Assembly: GCF_003474385.1 (NCBI RefSeq)
Contig: NZ_QUCY01000027.1
Span: forward strand, 1-32,018
Reading direction: 5' to 3'
Source: Senegalimassilia sp003474385
GTDB lineage: Bacteria > Actinomycetota > Coriobacteriia > Coriobacteriales > Eggerthellaceae
Length of the DNA: 32,018 nucleotides
Shown: one piece after another, positions 8,109 through 16,272 of the stretch
How positions within the stretch are numbered: position 1 is the stretch's first letter
Layout of the letters: each line of letters begins with the position of its first letter
The notes under the pieces: generated by a model
Told to the model about the DNA's origin: nothing
Databases searched by the model: none
What the model saw: the letters and a program-made list of their open reading frames with translations, nothing else
Position numbers and translations under genes: made by a program

Positions 8109-9737
8109 ATGGCAAGTTACCAACATATATCGCATGGGTTTGAGCCTGTGTTCGACGAGCATTCGCGAATTTTGGTGCTGGGGTCGTTTCCCTCGGTCCT
8201 CTCGCGCGAGAACGCCTTTTACTATGGCAACCCGCAAAACCGCTTCTGGCGCGTGATGGCTGCATGCCTGGGCGAACCTGTGCCGCAAAACGAGGGCGGA
8301 CTGAGCGACAACGGACAGCCCTTGACGCTTGAGGAGTCGATTACGGCGAAGAAACGGATGCTTCTTAGGCACGGCATCGCTTTATGGGACGTCATAGCCT
8401 CGTGCGACATCAAGGGATCGAGCGACGCAAGCATCAAGAACGTAGTCCCCGCGCAGGTGGAGCGCGTGCTGGAAACGGCGCATATCGGCGCCGTGATCTG
8501 CAACGGAGGCACGGCCGGACGGCTGTACAAGCGCTACCTGCAATGGCAGGTGGGGCTGACGGCGCACGTGCTTCCCTCGACGAGCCCCGCGAACGCGGCT
8601 TGGCAGCTGGAGCGCTTGACCGCGCGCTGGCAAGAAGAGCTGCTGCCGCTTTTGGAAGCCGCGGAAACCGGAGCGCTGGGCGAGGTCCCGTCACCGAGCA
8701 GCGTCAAGCGCGGGTTTGTGACGGCTGACGCGAAAGCCGGGGCGACAGGCGAAAGCCGCGTCGAAGTCGTGACCGTGCGCGTCCCCTCCCCACCCGCATC
8801 GAACTACGCGGTGCACAAAAGCATGCAAGGCAACAAGCGGGCGAACACGAAGCCCGAACTGCTGGTGCGCGAGCGCTTGCGAAAAGCAGGACTGACGGGC
8901 TACCGACTGCAGTGGAAGGTGCCTGGGCATCCCGACATCGCGTGGCCGGGCAAACGCGTCGCAGTCGAGGTGAGAGGGTGTTTTTGGCATCGCTGCCCGC
9001 ATTGCAAGCCGAGCGCTCCGAAGAAGAACACGGAGTATTGGGAGGCGAAATTCGCCCGAAACGTGGAGCGCGACGCTGAGAACGTGCGTAAGCTCGAGGA
9101 GATGGGTTGGCGCGTACACGTGATCTGGGAGTGCCAGCTGAAGAAGAGCGCCATTGATGCCACGATGGCCGATTTGCTGCCGAAGCTTGCCGCCGAGCTG
9201 GGGAAAGAGCTTGCCGCCGACGATTGTGCGGCCGCGCGAAACAGCGAAAATCAGATTCAGAGCAAATGCGCCGCATATGTGCGCGCCAACAACCTGGAAG
9301 ACGACAATCCGCCAGGAGCAGATACCGTCGAAGAGGCAATCCACCTCCAGGGTGCGCAGCAAGGCAGCAAGGACTCGCGCGTAGAAACGCCAGCCGCATC
9401 CAAAACCGAGCAGCAAGACAATGAGGACCCCGCAACGAACAAGCACCACTTCATGTATGTGATCGAATGCGCCGATGGCAGCCTGTACACCGGGTATTCC
9501 CCTGACGTGCAGGCGCGATTCGCCGCACATCAAGCGGGCACGGGTGCGAAGTACACGCGCGGGCGCGGGCCGCTGAACCTACTGGCCGTAGCCGAATTTG
9601 CCACCAAACACGATGCCATGAGCGCAGAGTACCGCTTCAAGCGCCTAAGCCGCGACCGCAAAGATGAGCTGTTGACGAAAGCCACCGACCCTGAAGCTGA
9701 TTTCGCAAAACTGCTTCAAGAGGAATTCGGGCTTTAG
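8109..9737 (+). CDS. Fused hypoxanthine-DNA glycosylase / Vsr endonuclease / GIY-YIG nuclease
   Basis: A 542-residue protein joins three DNA-repair domains. Residues about 8-182 match DNA-deoxyinosine (hypoxanthine) glycosylases of the uracil-glycosylase superfamily: GSFPSVLSRENAFYYGNPQN near the start and LPSTSPANA near the end. Residues about 234-345 match Vsr very-short-patch mismatch endonuclease: MQGNKRANTKPELLVRERL, PGHPDI with the catalytic Asp at D276, VEVRGCFWHRCPHC, NTEYWEAKFARNVERD and the closing HVIWECQL. Residues about 447-525 are a GIY-YIG nuclease of the YhbQ/UPF0213 type (MYVIECADGSLYTGYSPD, R470, E507). Low-complexity linkers (about 185-233 and 365-445) separate them. In cells the parts would remove deaminated adenine, nick at T:G mismatches and cut near lesions. 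No Dcm-type methylase, the usual Vsr partner, is in the window. A TATACT at 8096-8101 ends seven bases before the ATG, and no clear ribosome binding site is seen. Confidence 0.9.
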   Translation: MASYQHISHGFEPVFDEHSRILVLGSFPSVLSRENAFYYGNPQNRFWRVMAACLGEPVPQNEGGLSDNGQPLTLEESITAKKRMLLRHGIALWDVIASCDIKGSSDASIKNVVPAQVERVLETAHIGAVICNGGTAGRLYKRYLQWQVGLTAHVLPSTSPANAAWQLERLTARWQEELLPLLEAAETGALGEVPSPSSVKRGFVTADAKAGATGESRVEVVTVRVPSPPASNYAVHKSMQGNKRANTKPELLVRERLRKAGLTGYRLQWKVPGHPDIAWPGKRVAVEVRGCFWHRCPHCKPSAPKKNTEYWEAKFARNVERDAENVRKLEEMGWRVHVIWECQLKKSAIDATMADLLPKLAAELGKELAADDCAAARNSENQIQSKCAAYVRANNLEDDNPPGADTVEEAIHLQGAQQGSKDSRVETPAASKTEQQDNEDPATNKHHFMYVIECADGSLYTGYSPDVQARFAAHQAGTGAKYTRGRGPLNLLAVAEFATKHDAMSAEYRFKRLSRDRKDELLTKATDPEADFAKLLQEEFGL

Positions 9738-9991
9738 GAGGGCAGGCGGCACATCGAGCAAACAACATCAAAGCAATCGTAGAACACTGCGCGGAATCGA
9801 TTCGTCGGCTTACGGCTGCGATGGGGCAATGGCCCCACCGCAAATCACTTGAAAGCCAGCGACTTTGCACGTTCCGCTTAATCGAGGAAACAGGCGGCTT
9901 TGCGCTGTGGGCGACGCTCGAGCATAACGGTCGAACGCCACGACCTTCCGTTACTCTACAAAAGCGACGTGTTTCTCTCGCAAAGAACCTG

Positions 9992-10660
9992 CTAAACGTC
10001 CTTCTTCTCGAAGATGCGGATGCTGAGCATGCAGCTTGCCGCATAGATCGCCAACGAGACGACAGCCAATGCAATCAGCGAGACAACCGAATGCTGGGAC
10101 ACCAAATCCTCCAAACCGGTGAACAATTCAGGCATGGCGAATTGCGAGGCAACGTAGATAAGGCACCCGATGAACATGAGCGCGCAACCGATATAGCGCG
10201 CACCTTTCGAGCCGCCGAACTTTATCGAAAACGGTTGAGCAATAGCAACAAGAACTAATACGATTGCCGTGGAAGCCACGCACGCCGAAAAGATCTCAGG
10301 CGTCGAAGTCTGCTCCATCTCGATCCCCAAAGCAGGAAACGCTAAAACGCATGCCATGGTGACCGCAAACAGGGCAACCAACACAACCGACGAACAAACA
10401 ACGATCGCTAAGTAACGCCCGACAACGATATCCCGACGCGCGAGCGGAAGCGCGGCGCGATAACGCAGCCATCCGTTTTGATCGTCGTAACCCAACAGCG
10501 AGAACATGACGAGTATGGGCACCATCGCACATGCCGCAGACGCTCCGGCGTATGACCTCATTCCGAAGCACACAAACGCGCACACGAACACGATCGTCAC
10601 CATCAAAACCGGAGCCATAGTACGGATAATTGCCAGTTCCGATTTCACAGAAGCCAACAT
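9992..10660 (-). CDS. ABC transporter permease (ABC-2 type)
   Basis: This 222-residue integral membrane protein is predicted to have six helices, starting near residues 14-33 (MAPVLMVTIVFVCAFVCF) and ending near 190-212 before a basic tail (RIFEKKDV). The pattern of paired helices around LARRDIVVGRYLAIVV is typical of small ABC-2 permeases that pair with GntR-regulated ATPases. Its ATG shares one base with the stop codon of the ATPase gene upstream (TGATG), and AAAGGGGG lies just before it, so translation is probably coupled. With the ATPase it should form an exporter. The substrate is unknown; related YtrA/BcrA-type systems handle cell-wall antibiotics or lipids. The ATG at 10660 is preferred to a longer in-frame extension that would run into the ATPase gene. 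Confidence 0.85.
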   Translation of the reverse strand: MLASVKSELAIIRTMAPVLMVTIVFVCAFVCFGMRSYAGASAACAMVPILVMFSLLGYDDQNGWLRYRAALPLARRDIVVGRYLAIVVCSSVVLVALFAVTMACVLAFPALGIEMEQTSTPEIFSACVASTAIVLVLVAIAQPFSIKFGGSKGARYIGCALMFIGCLIYVASQFAMPELFTGLEDLVSQHSVVSLIALAVVSLAIYAASCMLSIRIFEKKDV

Positions 10661-11538
10661 CAGCGGCCCCCTTTCAACATGAAGTGCAGGTAGTCGCCCA
10701 CATTTGCGCGATCGCAGGCAACCTCGGGAAACGCCTGCGCGAATTCGAATCGATTCGGCACGAGCACATCGCAGCTGAACTCGCGCTTGACCACACGCGC
10801 ACCCGGCACGCATTCGAGGATTTCCGCCACCTGACTAGCCGCGCAATGCGCAATACCCGCGGTATCGGTAATGGTTTCGCGCGGTGCGTCGAAGATAATC
10901 CGCCCCGCATCAATGCCCACGACGCGATCGGCAACACGCTCCAAGTCGGAAGTGATGTGACTGGAAAGCAGCACGCCGCGTTCGCCGTCGCCCACAAACT
11001 CCTGCAGCATATCGAGAATCTCATCGCGGGCCAGCGGATCGAGACCCGCTGTCGCCTCATCGAGAAGCAGAAGATCGGCACCATGCGAAAGCGCTACCGC
11101 GATTTGAAACTTCATGCCCATACCGCGCGAAAGCTCCTTCATCTTCGTGTTCGAGTTTATGCCGAACCGCGCGATAAGGCCCCCGAACAGCGAATCGTCC
11201 CATTGCGAAAACGCTGGCCTCAGGCATGTCACCACCTGGCTGACGCGCAGCTCCGAAGGAAACGGGCATGCGTCGAGCACCACGCCGATACGAGAGCGAA
11301 CAGCGCGTTGGACCCGATCCGAAGCATCGGCTCCAAATGGTTCACCGAACAGCTTGACCTCGCCCGCGCCGATGTGCTGCAAGCCCAAGGCCACGCGGAT
11401 CATCGTAGTTTTGCCCGCCCCGTTCGCGCCGACGAAGCCGACGATTTCGCCAGGGGCAACGGCAAGGCTCACGTCGCGCAGTGCGAACGAGTCGCTCAAA
11501 TCGCAACTCACGTGCCGTATGTCCAAAAGATTCGTCAT
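10660..11538 (-). CDS. ABC transporter ATP-binding protein
   Basis: This 292-residue cytoplasmic ATPase drives the neighbouring permease. Its motifs appear in order: Walker A GANGAGKTT (about residues 38-46), a Q-loop glutamine in a diverged form, signature-like ELSRGMGMKFQIAVAL (about 137-152), Walker B LLLLDEATAGLD (about 158-169) and the switch histidine in LLSSHIT (about 192-198). The signature LSRGM replaces the canonical LSGGQ, as is usual in the CcmA/BcrA type of exporter ATPase. The start ATG overlaps the end of the GntR gene by four bases (ATGA) and has GGGGAGG upstream. The three genes GntR, ATPase and permease form one operon. Confidence 0.95.
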   Translation of the reverse strand: MTNLLDIRHVSCDLSDSFALRDVSLAVAPGEIVGFVGANGAGKTTMIRVALGLQHIGAGEVKLFGEPFGADASDRVQRAVRSRIGVVLDACPFPSELRVSQVVTCLRPAFSQWDDSLFGGLIARFGINSNTKMKELSRGMGMKFQIAVALSHGADLLLLDEATAGLDPLARDEILDMLQEFVGDGERGVLLSSHITSDLERVADRVVGIDAGRIIFDAPRETITDTAGIAHCAASQVAEILECVPGARVVKREFSCDVLVPNRFEFAQAFPEVACDRANVGDYLHFMLKGGR

Positions 11539-11939
11539 GAAGCCTCCCCTTTCCAGCGTTGCTCGGATTCCCCATCTGCGATCAAATCGAGCATCTCATG
11601 CAGTTCTACACGCGAAACTCCCAGGTCAAAGGCCTGAGCAGCAGCCTTCGCCAGCATTCCCTCGATGCGGCGCAGTTGCTCTTCCCGCAGCATCTCATGG
11701 TTACCCGAGGCAACGAAGCAGCCTTTGCCTTGCACGGTTTCGATGAATCCTTCTGCTTCCAAATCGGAGTAGGCGCGTTTGGTGGTGATGACGCTCACGC
11801 CAACGCCGTTCGCCAACGCCCGAATGGAAGGGAGCTTTTCGCCGCATGTCAAAGCTCCTGAAAGTATCTGACTTTTGATCTGCGAGGAGATTTGCTCGTA
11901 GATGGGCTTGTCGCTGGTGTTCGAAATGATGATGTCCAC
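11535..11939 (-). CDS. GntR-family transcriptional regulator (YtrA type)
   Basis: This 134-residue regulator has a winged helix at about residues 10-78 (KPIYEQISSQIKSQILSG, GEKLPSIRALA, TTKRAYSDLEAEGFIETV, GKGCFVA) and a short helical tail (about 80-134). The short tail is characteristic of the YtrA subfamily, which controls ABC transporter operons. I place the start at GTG 11939, with GAAAGG just upstream, rather than at 11972. The longer version would begin inside the palindromic operator at 11952-11985. The gene is first in the GntR-ATPase-permease operon and probably represses its own transcription until a membrane-active compound is sensed. Confidence 0.92.
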   Translation of the reverse strand: MDIIISNTSDKPIYEQISSQIKSQILSGALTCGEKLPSIRALANGVGVSVITTKRAYSDLEAEGFIETVQGKGCFVASGNHEMLREEQLRRIEGMLAKAAAQAFDLGVSRVELHEMLDLIADGESEQRWKGEAS

Positions 11940-11951
11940 GATCGGCCTTTC

Positions 11952-11985
11952 GTGTATATAACCGGTAAGCACAGTATATATACAC
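11952..11985 (-). promoter_or_regulatory. Operator/promoter of the GntR-ABC operon
   Basis: A perfect 9-bp inverted repeat (GTGTATATA at 11952-11960 and TATATACAC at 11977-11985) has a 16-base spacer, and it lies directly upstream of the GntR start. YtrA-type regulators bind such spaced palindromes. The TATATA-rich half nearest the start probably also holds the -10 element of the leftward promoter. Confidence 0.7.
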
Positions 11986-12162
11986 TATGCACAGTTATGC
12001 AAGTCAGAATCTGGTAAAAACACCCGTGAGCCCCAGGATGATTCCGGAGCCCCCCACCGGTAATTCAGCGGAATCGTCGACAATGACGTGTTGGAACGAA
12101 AGGGACGAGCAGCGTCATCATCGCTCGCCCCTCGCGCGCTGGCGCAACACCAAAGACTGCAT

Positions 12163-12203
12163 GCGAAAAGGCGGGCAGTCCGGCACCGAACGCCGCCTTC
12201 GCT
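12163..12203 (-). terminator. Terminator of the methyltransferase gene
   Basis: On the minus strand, GCGAAGGCGGC pairs with GCCCGCCTTTTCGC through a bulged stem starting nine bases past the stop codon. The descending arm contains TTTT. Confidence 0.5.
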
Positions 12204-12211
12204 CGCCTTGT

Positions 12212-12934
12212 TTAGCCCTTCACCAGCGTGACCGCAATGGTGTTCAGGTAGTCGAGCGCGCCCGCTTTAACGGCCGTCCTGTCGCCGCGAGCGTATTCGT
12301 TTTCGCAGGCTATCCAGTCGGCCCATGCCTCGCGTGTGCACGTCATCTGATGCATACCTTCGATAACCACCCCGGGCGTTTTGCCGATCATGGCTTGCCA
12401 CCAGGTCATATCGTGCATGTACTCAAGCTGCTCGGGAGTCCACGAGGCAAGCAGGCATGCCGGCAGCGCATCGTGGCAATCGCGCACCATACCGGGGATG
12501 GAAAGGTAGATCTTCCCACCCGGCTTCACGTAAGGAAGAAGCTTTTCGCCGAGATACCGCGGATCGCGGCCGAAATAGTTGTAGGAGTCGATGCTTACCA
12601 CCGCGTCGAAAAACTGCTGTTCAAACGGCAAACCTTCCGCTGCATCGGCCTTGACGGGGTGGATTTGCCCATCCAGCACGCCCATTCGGCGAAAGAAAGC
12701 GCGGTTCTCGGCGGGGTCGCTCCGCAAGTCGACGGCGTAAACGTCAAGCCCATACCCGCGCGCGAGCATCACGCTTGTGATGCCGGAGCCGGATCCGAGG
12801 TCGCATACGCGCGACCCTTTCGCAAGGTCAACGCCGCAAAGCAGCTCTTCGCAGAGCTTAAGCGGGTTGGGCCCCATGATTTTGGAGCGAACGAGATTGA
12901 TATCGAAGCTATTTGCCTTTGGGAAAGTATTCAT
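12212..12934 (-). CDS. SAM-dependent methyltransferase, class I
   Basis: This 240-residue soluble enzyme has the Rossmann methyltransferase motifs: motif I VCDLGSGSGITSVMLA (about residues 43-58), motif II acidic VYAVDL (about 65-70), motif post-I VKADAAEGLPF (about 93-103) and motif IV FFDAVVSIDSYNYFG (about 108-122), then LLPYVKPGGKIYLSIPG. The closest type I recall is the group of small-molecule methyltransferases that annotate as cyclopropane-like or Methyltransf_11; the acceptor is not predictable. The ATG has AGGAAGAAACA immediately upstream. It stands alone, transcribed away from the XRE-TipAS gene, and has a terminator directly after it. Confidence 0.9.
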   Translation of the reverse strand: MNTFPKANSFDINLVRSKIMGPNPLKLCEELLCGVDLAKGSRVCDLGSGSGITSVMLARGYGLDVYAVDLRSDPAENRAFFRRMGVLDGQIHPVKADAAEGLPFEQQFFDAVVSIDSYNYFGRDPRYLGEKLLPYVKPGGKIYLSIPGMVRDCHDALPACLLASWTPEQLEYMHDMTWWQAMIGKTPGVVIEGMHQMTCTREAWADWIACENEYARGDRTAVKAGALDYLNTIAVTLVKG

Positions 12935-13420
12935 TGTTTCTTCCTGTTCATTGAGACGATATTGAAAACAGGTTCGAAACGGCGCAATAGCATAGGGCCT
13001 TGATGCGGCCTTCTCTGAAACGCTATGCGATTAACCGTTCCCTAAAGAACAATGACCAAAAAGACATCCCCTAAGGTGTGTTCGTTCGAGGCCTTTGCCT
13101 CCCTTGAATGCGGCACACTGCAGCCACAGCGGTCGCGATCGTTTCCGCATTCGACTAAGTTCACCATAGCACGTTTGCCCGCGATTACCAGCCCTGTCTC
13201 GTACTGCCGAGGGAAGTCATTTTCCCGGCAGTGGCGCGGCTATGCGCTTCGCGCAATAATGGATGCTATTGTTGAACCGTTCCTCGGAGGCGCATCGTGC
13301 AACTTTGGCTTGTTGCGGCGTGCGGGTGAGGTGCCGAAGCGCAACCAGCCGTTGCTAGGATATGCGTCTATCTGCGCGTATGCTGACATTATCGAAACGA
13401 GCCCGCCGAGAGGAGCACTC
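12935..13420. other. Divergent intergenic region
   Basis: No gene is supported. One frame is open through this stretch into the XRE-TipAS gene, but its translation has no recognisable domain and the good start is at 13421. A bulged hairpin (13203-13232, actgccgagggaa paired with tttcccggcagt) lies in the middle and could be a terminator for the plus strand or an attenuator. Both flanking genes should have their promoters here. Confidence 0.4.
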
Positions 13421-14245
13421 ATGGCATTCGCAGAAAAACTTGTCGCCGTACGGCGCACGCACAACCTCACGCAAGACCAGCTTGCCGAGAAGCTTTACGT
13501 CACCCGCCAAGCCGTGAGCCGCTGGGAGCGCGGCGAGGTGACGCCTGGGATTGACATGATGAAGCTCATTGCCGCCGTCACCGGCGAGCCGCTGGCACAT
13601 CTGCTGGAAATGCCCAAGCATTATTGCGAAAGCTGTGGCATGTATCTTACGCCCGATGATTGCGGAACCGACGCCGCCGGCAACAAGACCGACCATTACT
13701 GCAAATGGTGCTACGACCGCGGCGACTACACCTATGAAACCACCATGGAAGCTATGATCGAGGATTGCGCGCCGCGACTGGCGGAGAATACGGGCATGAC
13801 GCTTGACGAGGCGGTCTCGCTTATGGGGGCGGTTTTGCCCCAGCTCGAGCGCTGGCGCGCCGTTCACGAAAACGAGCAACGCTACGGAGCGGAAGCACGC
13901 GAACGCTACGGTAACGAAGCAGTTGATGCCGCGAACGAGCGGATCCTCGATATGGACCCTGCCGCCTGGAACGACATGAAAGAACTCGAAAAAGCGATCT
14001 TGGGGCAGCTTTCCATCGCTCTGCTCGATGGCGATACAACCAGTCCCGAAGCCGCGAAGCTTGTGCAGATGCACCGCCGCTGGATCGGCCTGCAATGGGG
14101 AGCCGAGCCCGAACGGGATATCTACCTGGGACTTGTGCGCGGCTACCTGGCAGACCCCCGATTCATCTCATACTACGACGAGCCCTGCGGCAAAGGGGCA
14201 ACGGCGTTTTTGGTTACAGCCGTGGAAGGCACGCTGGGAGAGTAA
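13421..14245 (+). CDS. XRE regulator fused to zinc ribbon and TipAS-like sensor domain
   Basis: The product has 274 residues in three parts. Residues about 3-60 form an XRE helix-turn-helix (RRTHNLTQDQLAEKLYVTRQ, AVSRWERG). Residues about 67-115 are a putative zinc ribbon with C69, C72, C94 and C97 (YCESCGMYLTPDDCG, HYCKWCYDRGDYTYE). Residues about 150-272 resemble TipAS, the ligand-binding domain of the TipA/Mta regulators, with ERYGNEAV, a central helix bundle, LVQMHRRWIGLQW and RFISYYDE..GKGATAFLVTAV near the end. TipAS binds thiopeptide antibiotics and related compounds, normally behind a MerR-type helix-turn-helix; here the DNA-binding part is of another family. The ATG at 13421 has GAGAGGA upstream. 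No partner gene is adjacent, so its target may be distant or its own promoter. Confidence 0.9.
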   Translation: MAFAEKLVAVRRTHNLTQDQLAEKLYVTRQAVSRWERGEVTPGIDMMKLIAAVTGEPLAHLLEMPKHYCESCGMYLTPDDCGTDAAGNKTDHYCKWCYDRGDYTYETTMEAMIEDCAPRLAENTGMTLDEAVSLMGAVLPQLERWRAVHENEQRYGAEARERYGNEAVDAANERILDMDPAAWNDMKELEKAILGQLSIALLDGDTTSPEAAKLVQMHRRWIGLQWGAEPERDIYLGLVRGYLADPRFISYYDEPCGKGATAFLVTAVEGTLGE

Positions 14246-14638
14246 CGTAGCAGTTTCCACGCAAGGGAATGGCCAGCTGCTCGCCAATCGCATGACACGG
14301 CATATCGCACGCGAAACCCGGCAGCAACTTCTGAGCGGTTTTGCAGGCGGAATCGGCGCGAAAGGCCGCATGGCGCCGGCGTTTCCCCAGGTCGACAATG
14401 CAGGCATCGAACAACGGCGCCGACAAACCGCCCAGAACCCCGCGGACCATGTCAAAACCGGGGTCCATTTGCTGCGAAACCGCCCAGAAGTCGCTATACG
14501 AGGACGCAACAAGGCGGCAGGCGCAGACACGACAAGGGAGGTATGAGCGCACCGTCAGAAGCCGTGCGAGCGATGCGAGGGCGCAATACTCGAGAGCGCA
14601 GAATCGACCACCGAGTCACCTGGCGGCATTGTGCGTTG
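14246..14638. other. Intergenic stretch
   Basis: No supported gene. A GTG-started minus-strand frame (14214-14552) is open but overlaps the end of the XRE-TipAS gene, lacks a ribosome binding site and resembles nothing. The motif ACCGCCCAGAA occurs twice (near 14427 and near 14479). Confidence 0.35.
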
Positions 14639-15361
14639 TTATTCGATCAGCCCCAGCGCCGGGGCTATGACCTTCGTGTAGAGGACCAGCCAGATGGTCG
14701 AGACGCAGAAGCCGCCCAGGACGTCGCTGGCGTAATGGACCCCCAAGTAGATGCGGCTTATGCCGACCATCACGATGACCAGCGCGAACAGGCACATCAG
14801 CGCGATGCGGCGACGCGGGTTGCGCTCATAGCGCCATACGCACCACGCCAGCAGGCCGAAAACGGCCATCGCGGCCATGGAATGCCCCGAGGGGAAGCTG
14901 AACCCGGACACGTCGACCAGCCGCAGCACATCGGGACGCGGGCGCTGGATGGCGAACTTCATCGCCTGGTTCAGCAGCACGACCAGGCCCAGGTTCAGCA
15001 TGTTGAACCAGCCCGGGCGCTTGACCGGCGTGAAGGCCGCGGCAACGCCGAGCACCACGAGCAACGTCACCGGCGTGGCCAGCGCCGAGAAGCTTTCCAT
15101 GACGGGCGTGAGCCACGGCTGGCGAAGCTGCCCGCCGAACAGCCACCATGCCGCCGCATCGAGCTTCATGTTCTCCTTGTCGAGCATGTTCTCCAGCAGC
15201 ATCACCAGCACGATGGCGCACACCGACGTCACCACCAGCGTGCGGTTCTCCTTCACGTAGCGCGAAAGGCTCCGCGCGGCCTTGCCGGCACCCGACGCAA
15301 TCCCCAACCTGGTCAACTCCTTCGCCCGGCCACCGTGGCCGGCATCGCAAACGGAAAGCAC
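14639..15361 (-). CDS. PAP2-family phosphatase
   Basis: This membrane phosphatase of the type 2 phosphatidic acid phosphatase family has up to 240 residues. All three catalytic motifs are present: KFAIQRPRP (about residues 139-147), PSGHS (about 162-166) and SRIYLGVHYASD (about 202-213), carrying the Lys, Arg and His residues needed for phosphoryl transfer. Six hydrophobic helices are visible from about residue 42 to the C-terminus. Likely substrates are lipid phosphates such as undecaprenyl or phosphatidylglycerol phosphate. The start is uncertain. GTG at 15361 gives the longest form but has no ribosome binding site; TTG at 15307, nine bases after AAGGAG, is a good alternative and removes 18 residues of low conservation. 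The gene stands alone. Confidence 0.92.
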   Translation of the reverse strand: MLSVCDAGHGGRAKELTRLGIASGAGKAARSLSRYVKENRTLVVTSVCAIVLVMLLENMLDKENMKLDAAAWWLFGGQLRQPWLTPVMESFSALATPVTLLVVLGVAAAFTPVKRPGWFNMLNLGLVVLLNQAMKFAIQRPRPDVLRLVDVSGFSFPSGHSMAAMAVFGLLAWCVWRYERNPRRRIALMCLFALVIVMVGISRIYLGVHYASDVLGGFCVSTIWLVLYTKVIAPALGLIE

Positions 15362-15629
15362 GATAAGGGGCAGGACGGCCGCAACCTCCCCGCCCCTTGG
15401 ATTTCGCTAAGCGAAGCTTAGCGCATATGCTGCCGCGTTCGAAGTTCCGGCTACGAGCCGTTATCCTCGCGGCCAAACGTCGCACCCCATCACAGCAGCT
15501 CACCGTGCCTTTTCACGTATGCTTTCTTGCCACACGCCTTGCTTTGGACGCTTGTCTATTCCTGAACGCCATGATGCAATGTTACGCAGCCCTAAGCAAT
15601 CTCCGAAATCTCAAACCCGTTCAAATTCT
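15362..15629. other. Spacer upstream of the PAP2 gene
   Basis: No gene is supported here. A 7-bp hairpin (15405-15411 with 15417-15423) lies about 45 bases upstream of the longest PAP2 start. Confidence 0.35.
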
Positions 15630-15798
15630 GACCAATTAGAGAAACAGCTTGCGGCTTTCGCTTTCCCGGGCTTTTTCCTGCCGGGCTTGAACACGGAAAG
15701 AACGAGCAGCGCGATAACGCAGGGCAACGCAGCGCCGCGATGAGGCGCATGAGGCCAATCGCCCATTTCGCCGTCTTCTTCGCTTTAGGAATCTGCAT
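15630..15798 (-). pseudogene. Small single-helix membrane protein, apparently frameshifted
   Basis: One minus-strand phase begins MQIPKAKKTAKWAIGLMRL (from ATG 15798) and then loses its character after IAA. At that point another phase becomes ALPCVIALLVLSVF followed by the basic tail KPGRKKPGKAKAA. Joined, the two read as one continuous hydrophobic helix with basic flanks. A single missing base near 15727-15735 would explain this. No family is recognised and no strong ribosome binding site is seen. Alternatively the second phase could be a 52-residue gene of its own starting at ATG 15765. Confidence 0.35.
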
Positions 15799-15899
15799 GG
15801 TGCTCGGGTGCTTTCGCTTTCCTCATCGGGGTTTTCTTCGCCTTGCCGCCACGGCGGCGCATTCCGGACACATAAAGACACGTCCCCGAAGCGTCCGGG

Positions 15900-16271
15900 C
15901 TAGGCGGTCGCCTCTGACGATTCTGCTGCGGCGGCTTCCTCGGCTTCTTGGGTTCCTTTGCTGAGCAGAGCTATGCCCGCCACCACCGCGATCATGCCGA
16001 TTCCCACGATAATGGAAAACGGGTCGTCCCAAACGACGATGCCGACGAGCGTGGTCAAAAGCGTGCCGACGCCGCCCCAGATGCCGTAGGCCATCCCCAG
16101 GCTCAAATGTTTCAACGCAAGCGTCAACAGCGCAAACGAGATAATGTAGCACGCAGCGGTGGCCAGGCCGAACACCGGATGGGTGAAGCCGTCGGACATC
16201 TTCATGAACGTGGCGCCGAACACCTCGGACACGATGGCGAACGACAGCTGGATGATCGGTGCGCTCTTCAC
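15900..16271 (-). CDS. SMR-family efflux protein, second subunit
   Basis: This 123-residue small multidrug resistance protein has four helices. The conserved glutamate of helix 1 is present (AIVSEVFGATFMKMSDGF). Helix 3 has the GMAYGIWGGVGTLLTTLVG signature, and helix 4 runs to about residue 104. A 20-residue Glu/Ala-rich tail (TQEAEEAAAAESSEATA) is an unusual addition. The start is GTG at 16271, one base after the stop codon of the partner gene, with GGGGGCG upstream. The pair probably forms an asymmetric dimer that exports toxic cations by proton exchange, as in EbrAB or YkkCD. The substrate (quaternary amines, dyes or guanidinium) cannot be settled from sequence. Confidence 0.9.
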   Translation of the reverse strand: MKSAPIIQLSFAIVSEVFGATFMKMSDGFTHPVFGLATAACYIISFALLTLALKHLSLGMAYGIWGGVGTLLTTLVGIVVWDDPFSIIVGIGMIAVVAGIALLSKGTQEAEEAAAAESSEATA

Positions 16272-16272
16272 C

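Noticed and set aside
10630..11637. Long plus-strand frames opposite the ABC operon
   Set aside because: The minus strand encodes an ATPase and a permease with intact motifs in coupled frames; the plus-strand frames are shadows.
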